From assembly GCA_002343775.1 (NCBI GenBank), contig DDSH01000005.1:51965-115964 (forward strand): 64,000 bases of DNA, read 5' to 3'. Below are positions 32,964-39,489 of the stretch, piece after piece. The position numbers and the translations under genes were made by a program. Below the pieces are notes generated by a model. The model was not told the origin of the DNA, did not search any database, and saw nothing but the letters and a program-made list of their open reading frames with translations. The first letter of the stretch is position 1. The number at the start of each line of letters is the position of its first letter. Source of the stretch: Anaerolineales bacterium UBA2395. GTDB lineage: Bacteria > Chloroflexota > Anaerolineae > Anaerolineales > Villigracilaceae.

Positions 32964-33095
32964 CTATAACTCTCCCTTGAAAGCCCTATCCAACACGGAT
33001 AGCATCCCCGTAGGGGGCGGCAGCAAAGTATCCAATTCCTCTTGACTTTGCGACTGCAACTCCCGTACCGCATTGACCTTATAGATTTTGATCAT
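32964..33095 (-). pseudogene. hsdS tail fragment f (43 codons)
   Basis: Starts inside the stop of the 289-residue gene (ATGA) and reads MIKIYKVNAVRELQSQSQEE, ending with LDRAFKGEL. Like tail e it carries an extra PPTGML before the last block. The 3' end has AAGGGAGAG directly before the TAG. Confidence 0.75.
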
Positions 33096-33961
33096 GGCAG
33101 TGTAGGTGTTCCAACGGGAAGTGGTAAATTATTTGTGTCAGCATCACTGGTAGGTATTTCATATTGTTGCTGAAACTCGGCTATTTCATAGATAAAATTA
33201 ATAAATCCCCTATTGTTCTTTATGAAAGCAATAAACTCCTCATCCATCAAGATTGCTTGCGGATCGATATTATATATTTCTATTAATTCCTGAAAAGTAC
33301 ACATAGAAATGTAGCCCTTTGTACAAGGCACCTTTGGCAATTGAGGAAATGGATCATTCGTTTGATCCTTTTCGATTGCATTAGCCTCCGCCTCGGATAC
33401 ACCTCTGATCAATCTGTCATACAAACTTAAGAGTATCTCCCTTTGATCAGGATGCTCCGCAACAACTTGTATCAACTCGAGCACAATTTCTGGATTCGGT
33501 TGTGCTATTTTGGATGTGTCAATCTGCTCTACAGAAACCTTATTTAAATCTTCAGGAAACAAAGCCTTTAGCAAGATGATTTTATTTTTTGCTGCCTCGG
33601 GATTATCAGTGTTGAAAGCCGTCTCTATTACTTTGAGCTTAAATTCATTTTTGGCTAGTTCACTCGCGCGCAATGTTTGCATTTGCTCACTACTTACACT
33701 ACTTTTATAAGCGAGAGCAGCAACAAACAGTGGAATGAATACTGCAAGAAACGTTCCAATAGGGGTTAGGAAAGTTGTAAGCCATTGCCAACGGTCATTT
33801 CTATACTTTAGCCATTCAAAGGCTAACTTTCTTCTATCAAGTCGAAATTTGTTCCATTCAATCTCAGCCTTTAATCTTTCATTTATAGCATTCTTTGACT
33901 TCTGAATTTCTTCGGCTCCATCTTGTATCCAACTAATCTGAATAGGTCCAAGTTTTAGCAT
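33092..33961 (-). CDS. Cargo gene: membrane-anchored protein with long helical regions
   Basis: 289 residues. A charged helical N-terminus (IQKSKNAINERLKAEIEWNK) is followed by one hydrophobic segment (about 61-85, with FLTPIGTFLAVFIPLFVAAL) and a mostly helical, acidic rest. No catalytic motif is recognised. AGGAGG five bases before the ATG defines the start; the same AGGAGGCTAAT leader precedes the other TM cargo gene at 38134. The stop overlaps tail f. AT content is higher than in the core genome. A membrane-acting effector of a defence system is conceivable, but nothing proves it. Confidence 0.7.
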   Translation of the reverse strand: MLKLGPIQISWIQDGAEEIQKSKNAINERLKAEIEWNKFRLDRRKLAFEWLKYRNDRWQWLTTFLTPIGTFLAVFIPLFVAALAYKSSVSSEQMQTLRASELAKNEFKLKVIETAFNTDNPEAAKNKIILLKALFPEDLNKVSVEQIDTSKIAQPNPEIVLELIQVVAEHPDQREILLSLYDRLIRGVSEAEANAIEKDQTNDPFPQLPKVPCTKGYISMCTFQELIEIYNIDPQAILMDEEFIAFIKNNRGFINFIYEIAEFQQQYEIPTSDADTNNLPLPVGTPTLP

Positions 33962-34059
33962 ATTAGCCTCCTACAATTAAAATAGTTAGTAAAAGAAACA
34001 ACTTAGTCTGATCAAAAACTACCTTGCTGTGGCTAACACTTATCTCAATAACATAAATC

Positions 34060-34209
34060 TTACAACTCTCCCTTGAACGCCCTATCCAACACGGATAGCA
34101 TCCCCGTAGGGGGCGGCAGCAAAGCATCCAATTCCTCTTGACTTTGGGACTGCGACTCCCACAGCACGCTGATCTTCGCTATCCATTTTCCTGATACATT
34201 AGATTGCAT
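34060..34209 (-). pseudogene. hsdS tail fragment e (49 codons)
   Basis: Reads MQSNVSGKWIAKISVLWE, then the HsdS block SQSQSQEELDALLP, the insert PPTGML and SVLDRAFKGEL. It has its own AGGA eight bases before the ATG and lies ten bases after the 87-residue gene. The first 16 residues are not from HsdS. Confidence 0.75.
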
Positions 34210-34219
34210 TTTGCGTATC

Positions 34220-34483
34220 CTATTTTTTCTTTCCAAGACCAGGTGACCCTGCTCGATAAACCTTTGGATTCTTAGGCTTTTTAATATATTGTGCTCGTTG
34301 CAATCTTCGAATGTAAGTATTAGCAGCCTTAATTGTGTCATCTTGGAGTAATTCAGGTGAAGAGAAATAGGCTTTTTCTAATTTTGGCGCTAAATCTTTA
34401 GCAATCGCAAGTACCAACTTGAAATCCTTATCCTCTTTGGCTTTTAGTAACAACGCGCATTGCTCCAAAATACTTTGCGCCAT
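34220..34483 (-). CDS. Cargo gene: 87-residue helical protein
   Basis: Starts one base after the stop of tail d, whose AAGGGAGAG end is its only visible ribosome binding site. The product reads MAQSILEQCALLLKAKEDKD, then amphipathic helices and a Lys/Pro-rich end. It looks like a small soluble helical-hairpin protein. No family recognised; an antitoxin or adaptor is possible by size only. Confidence 0.65.
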   Translation of the reverse strand: MAQSILEQCALLLKAKEDKDFKLVLAIAKDLAPKLEKAYFSSPELLQDDTIKAANTYIRRLQRAQYIKKPKNPKVYRAGSPGLGKKK

Positions 34484-34484
34484 C

Positions 34485-34664
34485 TCACAACTCTCCCTTG
34501 AACGCCCTATCCAACATGGACGGCAGCAACGCCTCCAATTCTTCTTGACTTTGCGACTGCAGCCCCCGCAATATATTGACCTTCGCCTGTCGCAGATCCC
34601 CGAAGCGGAGCGAAGGGGGCAACCCATCCAGATAAGCGACAATGCGCCGCTGTTCGTTAATCAT
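34485..34664 (-). pseudogene. hsdS tail fragment d (59 codons)
   Basis: ATGA overlap with the TIR gene, then MINEQRRIVAYLDG, a 10-residue in-frame insert (PPSLRFGDLR), QAKVNILRG and the usual LQSQSQEELEALLPS-LDRAFKGEL end. It is the sister of tail c, sharing the insert. Confidence 0.78.
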
Positions 34665-35968
34665 TTCAGACTAGCTCCAACCTTTTCGGCTCGAACCCTC
34701 AACGCCTGAATTAGTTTACTGTAACCACCTCGCTTGTATAAATCTACTTGATGCCATTTCTTCAAGCTTTCCAAAATTTCACATTCTTCTAAGCGCGCTG
34801 GGATAATAAAAAGTTCGCCTTCAGGTTGTTCCATTGCCACATCAAGCGCAAAGCGGACTTCTTTTTGACGGAATCCGCGTTGATTGAAATCCTTTGAATG
34901 ACAAACCAATACTGCATCTGCATCACGCACAGCCTTGCGAATTTCATGTTCCCAATCAGCACCTGGGATGAGTTTCTTCTTATCAAGCCAAGCATCAACA
35001 CCGTCCTTAACTAAACGAAGATGAATATTTTTCACTGCTACTGAATCACTGTGAGCGTGACAAAGGAAGACACTAAGGGAACGTTTTTCAGCAACAATAT
35101 TTTCATCTATAACTTTTACTCTGCCTTTATCGATTTTATTCTTTTCTAAATTTGACAATCGAAAACTGGGTTTATTCTCATCTAATTTTCTTCTTTTTGA
35201 AGAATTAGCCGATTGTCTTTCGCTGTTGATTTTCTTATGATGATATTCCGTAGAGGCAGTTGTTTCAATTTTCATTGGACTGCTTTGGATGGGCAACTTT
35301 GAATTGACAACAGAATTATCTAGAGAGGACAACACAGTATTATCTCTGACTACTAGGTAAATACGTTCAGCGCGTTCGATAATTTGAGCACGATTTTCAG
35401 CGCGAAGTTTCGCCATAATACTTTCAACATTCTCGTTTACCATATATTTTGGTCTGTTTGTCTCTTTGGAAATCTCATGGTCAGACTTCCCCTTTGCAAT
35501 CAGTTCTAATACCTCGTGTTCAGGTATTGTTAGATGAGGAAATCCCCCCAAGGCTGAAGGCGTAGATACGGCTTTTTCGATAGCTGCAATGGCATGATCT
35601 GGAGATTCTTTTTTGTCAATAAAATCGAGAATTTTATATTTAAAGACATCTCGTACCAAATCTATAGTTGGAAAAGCAGTATAGATAATTATGTTTTTTG
35701 ATCGTTGGGTGTTACTGATTAGCGCAATCAATCTCATTCCGTCCATATTTGAAGGATCATTAGAATTTAATTGGGGCTCAATGACTGTTACATCAAATAT
35801 TGCGTTAGAGAGTATGGTTTTAGCTTCTTCATATGAGGAAACGAATTCAACTCGATAACTCATTCTTCTCAAAATTTCATCCAGCGCATTCCCTCGTAGT
35901 TCAATGTGGTCCACAATTAAAACACTACCTTTGTATTTACGTTCACTTTTGCCTTTAAGTCTAAACAT
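34661..35968 (-). CDS. Cargo gene: receiver - LuxR-type HTH - TIR fusion protein
   Basis: 435 residues. Residues 14-125 resemble a response-regulator receiver domain (GSVLIVDHIELRG, then FDVTVIEPQ, IIIYTAF and FIDKK). At the phosphoacceptor position it has Glu64 instead of Asp. Residues 146-200 look like a LuxR/GerE helix-turn-helix (LTIPEHEVLELIAKGKSDHE). A charged linker follows to about 295. Residues 297-430 are a TIR domain (LSVFLCHAHSDS, DAWLDKKKLIPG, DADAVLVCHS) with the catalytic-position Glu370 in FRQKEVRFAL, so NAD hydrolase activity is possible. It starts one base after tail c, whose end supplies AAGGGAGAG, and its stop overlaps tail d. Confidence 0.8.
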   Translation of the reverse strand: MFRLKGKSERKYKGSVLIVDHIELRGNALDEILRRMSYRVEFVSSYEEAKTILSNAIFDVTVIEPQLNSNDPSNMDGMRLIALISNTQRSKNIIIYTAFPTIDLVRDVFKYKILDFIDKKESPDHAIAAIEKAVSTPSALGGFPHLTIPEHEVLELIAKGKSDHEISKETNRPKYMVNENVESIMAKLRAENRAQIIERAERIYLVVRDNTVLSSLDNSVVNSKLPIQSSPMKIETTASTEYHHKKINSERQSANSSKRRKLDENKPSFRLSNLEKNKIDKGRVKVIDENIVAEKRSLSVFLCHAHSDSVAVKNIHLRLVKDGVDAWLDKKKLIPGADWEHEIRKAVRDADAVLVCHSKDFNQRGFRQKEVRFALDVAMEQPEGELFIIPARLEECEILESLKKWHQVDLYKRGGYSKLIQALRVRAEKVGASLK

Positions 35969-35969
35969 T

Positions 35970-36155
35970 CTACAACTCTCCCTTAAACGCCCTATCCAAC
36001 ATGGACGGCAGCAACGCATCCAATTCCTCTTGACTTTGCGACTGCACCCCCCGCAACTCATTGACCTTCGCCTGTCGCAGATCCCCGTAGCGGAGCGTAG
36101 GGGGCAACCCATCCAGATAAGCGACAATGCGCCGCTGTTCGTCGAGAGATTTCAT
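35970..36155 (-). pseudogene. hsdS tail fragment c (61 codons)
   Basis: The longest fragment: MKSLDEQRRIVAYLDG, an in-frame insert (PPTLRYGDLR), QAKVNELRGV, then the common LQ/VQSQSQEELDALLPS-LDRAFKGEL end. It begins in an ATGA overlap with the HEPN gene and ends one base before the TIR gene. Confidence 0.8.
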
Positions 36156-37456
36156 TTCTTTGGTCTCCGTTCTCGGAGAATTACTCCAATCACTCTCTGG
36201 CGGTCTGATAGTTCAGCATCATTTATGCCAGCATTATCATAGAATCTTTGTAAACTGGCTTTTGTGGGCAACTTTTTGGCTCTTGAAAAAACTTGATTGA
36301 TGGCTCTCTCTGCTATGCTTTTAACTAAACTAACTTCTTGAAGTCCTTGTTCGTCTGGGAAATTTCCCTGATGAACAAATTCGTTTCTCGTGTCATAAAG
36401 TGCGGAAAGCAAGTCGGCGGCTTTTGGGTCATGACGTAGTAATATTCCAATACGGCTGACGACATTTCTCATTGTAAATTGTTCTGATGATTGAAGTGTA
36501 ATTAGTTCAAGAATTTGCCATAATAAAAGAAAAGCCAGACGCCATTCGTTCGTTTCATGTGCTTGGGCATATTTTTGTAAGGCTTCAACAACAAGCGAGA
36601 GTGTTTCTGTTTCTTTTGGAACTACTCTGAAATTGCGCGCCAGTTTTCGTAAATACTTAATTTCCTGAGCATTGATGGAATTATTCTGAAACTCTTCAAG
36701 TTTTGGCGTGCTGTAAAGGAAAAGATCAAACTCACCAGAATCTTTGAAAACACAATACACGGGTGGCGGCAATACTTTTGATAGTGGTCGCGGATAACCG
36801 CCCCATTGTTCGTTATATGTACCATAATGATGATACAAATCAAAAATGGCTCGCATTAGATCGAATGCAGGAGAGACTTTGTCAAATGCCTCCCTCCCAT
36901 TTCTTGCCTCTACTTCAACCAATACAGGTATAAAACGCGATTCAATTTCGATTCTTCCATTCTGCCGTCTTAAGAATAAATCTGCTTCCTGTAAAAATCT
37001 TTGAAATTCCAAATTGTCTCGAACATACTTCCAATTGCTAAACAGCAATCGAATACCCAGAATCTCTATTTGCTTTATGGGTGGCGGGGTGTTCGATGAA
37101 GCATGAAGTGGGAGCAAGATGGTGTATTTTTCTATTGGGCGATCAAGATAATGTTTTACTTCGGCAGCCAGTGATCTTCTAAAGCCATGAATGTCTTGTT
37201 TCTTGAGCTTCTTCAATCTAAATACGGTTTTATAGACCAAGCCTTGTCTCACATCCAGCGCTTCTATTCCAAACAGCTCAATATTTTGTACAAGGATTTT
37301 CCGAAAAAGCATCAAAGAAAATCCTTTGGTTGTTTCGACTCTCCCATCTTCCTTTACTTCTAAGATATCCAATATTTCTTTCAGATACCGCTTAATCAAA
37401 GGCTCGTCTTTTTTGTCCCATTTCACTAACTGAGTGGGCTTTAATTTCACTGCCAT
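36152..37456 (-). CDS. Cargo gene: HEPN-domain protein (predicted RNase)
   Basis: 434 residues. The C-terminal part has helices with LLLWQILELITLQ and the RX4H motif TRNEFVH (Arg357, His362), the catalytic signature of HEPN ribonucleases of the ApeA-like group. The N-terminal 320 residues are a mixed alpha/beta region with aromatic-rich pieces (DLYHHYGTYNEQWGGYPRP) and no motif I know; it may sense a trigger. It starts one base after tail b and uses that tail's AAGGGAGAG as ribosome binding site. Its stop overlaps tail c. HEPN proteins in defence islands usually cut RNA on infection. Confidence 0.72.
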   Translation of the reverse strand: MAVKLKPTQLVKWDKKDEPLIKRYLKEILDILEVKEDGRVETTKGFSLMLFRKILVQNIELFGIEALDVRQGLVYKTVFRLKKLKKQDIHGFRRSLAAEVKHYLDRPIEKYTILLPLHASSNTPPPIKQIEILGIRLLFSNWKYVRDNLEFQRFLQEADLFLRRQNGRIEIESRFIPVLVEVEARNGREAFDKVSPAFDLMRAIFDLYHHYGTYNEQWGGYPRPLSKVLPPPVYCVFKDSGEFDLFLYSTPKLEEFQNNSINAQEIKYLRKLARNFRVVPKETETLSLVVEALQKYAQAHETNEWRLAFLLLWQILELITLQSSEQFTMRNVVSRIGILLRHDPKAADLLSALYDTRNEFVHQGNFPDEQGLQEVSLVKSIAERAINQVFSRAKKLPTKASLQRFYDNAGINDAELSDRQRVIGVILRERRPKK

Positions 37457-37457
37457 T

Positions 37458-37592
37458 TCATAACTCTCCCTTAAACGCCCTATCCAGCACGGACGGCAGC
37501 AACGCATCCAATTCCTCTCCCGTATGCGACTGCAACCCCCGCACATCGTCCCCGAACGCAGTGAGTGGGAACACATTGACCTTCACCTGCAT
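37458..37592 (-). pseudogene. hsdS tail fragment b (44 codons)
   Basis: Reads MQVKVNVFPLTAFGDDVRG, then LQSHTGEELDALLPS and VLDRAFKGEL. The VFPLTAFGDD piece replaces two residues of HsdS, another in-frame insert. AGGAG, formed by the end of the upstream gene, lies nine bases before the ATG. Confidence 0.75.
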
Positions 37593-37597
37593 TGTAT

Positions 37598-38134
37598 TTA
37601 TCTCCTGAACCAATCAAGTTCTTTCTCAAAGATGGTTTCTTCTTTGTCATAAATACCTTTGTAGTAAATCTTTACTGACAAAGGTGCTAATTCTTCCCTA
37701 ACTTTATCCCGAAACTTACCATATGTCTTATTCTTTGGATTACCAGTTAATTTGACCAGCATTTTTTCTTCACCTGGAGCAAGTATTCGGTCTTTTAATA
37801 ACTCCACGAAATCATCCCAGTCTATCCCTTTAGGTTGCTCTGGCATCAAACTGATAAGATTGTCATCAAGAACAACGCCATCTTTCAAAATCTCAACCTT
37901 GGTTAATACCATTGGTCCTAAACCATGATTATGAAGCGCAACCTTTATTTCGTTGGTGTAATCGCCAAAAATTATATCTGGCAAAGGCTTTATTGAAATC
38001 TGGTTGTGCTTGCGTTGTAGATAGACTGACCATAACGCAAGAAGTGTCGAAATAAAACTTATTCCTACTGCTACACCAGCAATGATGTTATTCAAGTTCT
38101 CAGGATCAGAAATGTATTGTTGCCATGAACTCAC
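37598..38134 (-). CDS. Cargo gene: single-TM protein with a beta-rich domain
   Basis: 178 residues. One membrane helix (about 15-37, IIAGVAVGISFISTLLALWSV) is followed by a beta-rich domain (IKVALHNHGLGPMVLTKVEI) with an acidic middle. GTG start at 38134 with AGGAGG five bases upstream. It has no recognised catalytic motif. Many anti-phage accessory genes of this size carry a TM helix plus an immunoglobulin-like domain, but that is only a likeness. Tail b follows after five bases. Confidence 0.68.
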   Translation of the reverse strand: MSSWQQYISDPENLNNIIAGVAVGISFISTLLALWSVYLQRKHNQISIKPLPDIIFGDYTNEIKVALHNHGLGPMVLTKVEILKDGVVLDDNLISLMPEQPKGIDWDDFVELLKDRILAPGEEKMLVKLTGNPKNKTYGKFRDKVREELAPLSVKIYYKGIYDKEETIFEKELDWFRR

Positions 38135-38152
38135 ATTAGCCTCCTCATCTTC

Positions 38153-38305
38153 TTACAACTCTCCCTTAAACGCTTTATCCAAAATACTCGGCAGCAAAGC
38201 ACCCAATTCTTCTTGACTTTGTGACTGCAACCCCCGCAACGCATTGACCTTCGCCATCAGCCATTCGTGAATTCGTGGTTGTATTCGTGGACGGTTTCTC
38301 GCCAT
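38153..38305 (-). pseudogene. hsdS tail fragment a (50 codons)
   Basis: Its ATG overlaps the stop of hsdS by one base (TGATG). The first 17 residues (MARNRPRIQPRIHEWLM) are foreign, then AKVNALRG, LQSQSQEELGALLPS and ILDKAFKGEL match HsdS. It is the most diverged of the complete ends. Confidence 0.75.
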
Positions 38306-39486
38306 CACAACCCTCCCTTAAACGCCCTATCCAACACAGACGGCAGCAACGCATCCAATTCCTCTTGACTTTGCGACTGCAACTCCTGCAACGCATTGAC
38401 CTTCGCCTGCAACCCATCCAGATAAGCGACAATGCGCCGCTGTTCGTCGAGCGGGGGAAGATAAATATTGTATGCTTTGAGTTTCACGCCTGTTAAGTGT
38501 GGAATTGTTGTTTGGGTTTTCAAGTCGGCAAAATGACCTTGCTCTGCTGCCCAGAAAATATGATAAAGAATAAACCTTGGCATTGTTTTTTCTCTATCAA
38601 CGCGAACACGATGTAAGGCTTTTTGATAATAACATTCGGGAAGTTCATCATTCCAAATGGCAGATTTACCAATATCGCCACCTTCACAGACGAGAATATC
38701 ACCCGCCTTTAGTCTAAAAGTTGGCTTTTCATCTTCGTTAAAATCCATTTCATAAACACTTGATAAATCTAATCTGTCCCATTGAATATTTGCATTACGC
38801 AGATACGGTTTTGAATTCAAACCAGTTTTTGATTTTTCCGAAAGCATTTTGCCAAGGCGCATATCAGCAATCGAGTCAAAGCGAACAGGCTCAATGTTTT
38901 TCTGTAATTCTCCAAACACTTGATTGCGAGCAGAAACGCTGATTACTTCTGCTTCATAATCTGCCTCTTCCCGCAGGGACTGTGCCTCGTTGACCCGCGC
39001 CGCCAGCGACTCGATGTGCGTCACAATGCGGCGTTGCTCCGTCAGCGGCGGAAGGGGAATTTCCATGCCAAGAAATAGATCTTCTCGCAAATATTTTCTG
39101 TGTGTTGTTCCTGAACTTGCCTGAATACAAAATTCTTGAAAAGAACGTGTGTGAGTTAAGTAGTTGAAGTATTTTGAAAATAGTTTTTCTTCATCAACAT
39201 CGTATGCCCAAAAATTACTGGTGATAATCCCGTTTTCTACATGTTCTGGCACAATACCAAAAGCGCCATTCATTGCGTCAATTTTAGAAAGCAAAAACTG
39301 CCCGCCATGAACCACAAATTGATTTTTTGTACCAATCAAATGCCCTTCAAGTTCATCGCGAATTTCAATGCCTTTGTTATTTGTGCGAATTGTGAGACGC
39401 TGATATTTCTCGAAATCCTGAATCAAAACTTCATCTTTTATTCGAGTAAGTAAACTTCCAAGTGAAACTTCTTGCCAACCATTCAT
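38305..39486 (-). CDS. hsdS: Type I restriction-modification specificity subunit HsdS
   Basis: Recognises the target sequence for the HsdM/HsdR complex. 393 residues with two target-recognition domains (about 1-150 and 195-340). Two conserved helical spacers follow them, starting PPLTEQRRIVTHIESLAARV (about 150-170) and PPLDEQRRIVAYLDGLQAKV (about 345-365). The end is SVLDRAFKGGL. The protein is complete. Three bases separate it from hsdM. The second spacer and end are the source of the seven tail fragments downstream. Confidence 0.92.
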   Translation of the reverse strand: MNGWQEVSLGSLLTRIKDEVLIQDFEKYQRLTIRTNNKGIEIRDELEGHLIGTKNQFVVHGGQFLLSKIDAMNGAFGIVPEHVENGIITSNFWAYDVDEEKLFSKYFNYLTHTRSFQEFCIQASSGTTHRKYLREDLFLGMEIPLPPLTEQRRIVTHIESLAARVNEAQSLREEADYEAEVISVSARNQVFGELQKNIEPVRFDSIADMRLGKMLSEKSKTGLNSKPYLRNANIQWDRLDLSSVYEMDFNEDEKPTFRLKAGDILVCEGGDIGKSAIWNDELPECYYQKALHRVRVDREKTMPRFILYHIFWAAEQGHFADLKTQTTIPHLTGVKLKAYNIYLPPLDEQRRIVAYLDGLQAKVNALQELQSQSQEELDALLPSVLDRAFKGGL

Positions 39487-39489
39487 TAT

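Larger units (their letters stand above)
32331..38460 (-). repeat. hsdS-tail cassette array: seven hsdS 3' fragments alternating with unrelated genes
   Basis: Downstream of the intact hsdS, fragments of its last 90-150 bases recur seven times. Those that keep the last conserved block encode variants of LQSQSQEELDALLPS followed by LDRAFKGEL. Each lies between unrelated small genes. Order on the minus strand: hsdS, tail a, 178-residue TM gene, tail b, HEPN gene, tail c, receiver-HTH-TIR gene, tail d, 87-residue gene, tail e, 289-residue TM gene, tail f, DUF559 gene, tail g. Junctions are mostly 1-4 base overlaps or 1-base gaps. The insertion point within the tail differs from copy to copy. The repeats are direct and keep the same strand. 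This layout is visible in the sequence; how it arose is unknown. Confidence 0.8.

Noticed and set aside
32331..38460. Considered as a CRISPR-like array
   Set aside because: The repeats are long, coding, diverged and separated by full genes; there is no short regular spacer pattern and no cas gene.
32331..38460. Considered as a classical hsdS phase-variation (shufflon) locus
   Set aside because: No invertase gene is seen, the fragments are all in direct orientation and contain no target-recognition domain to exchange.
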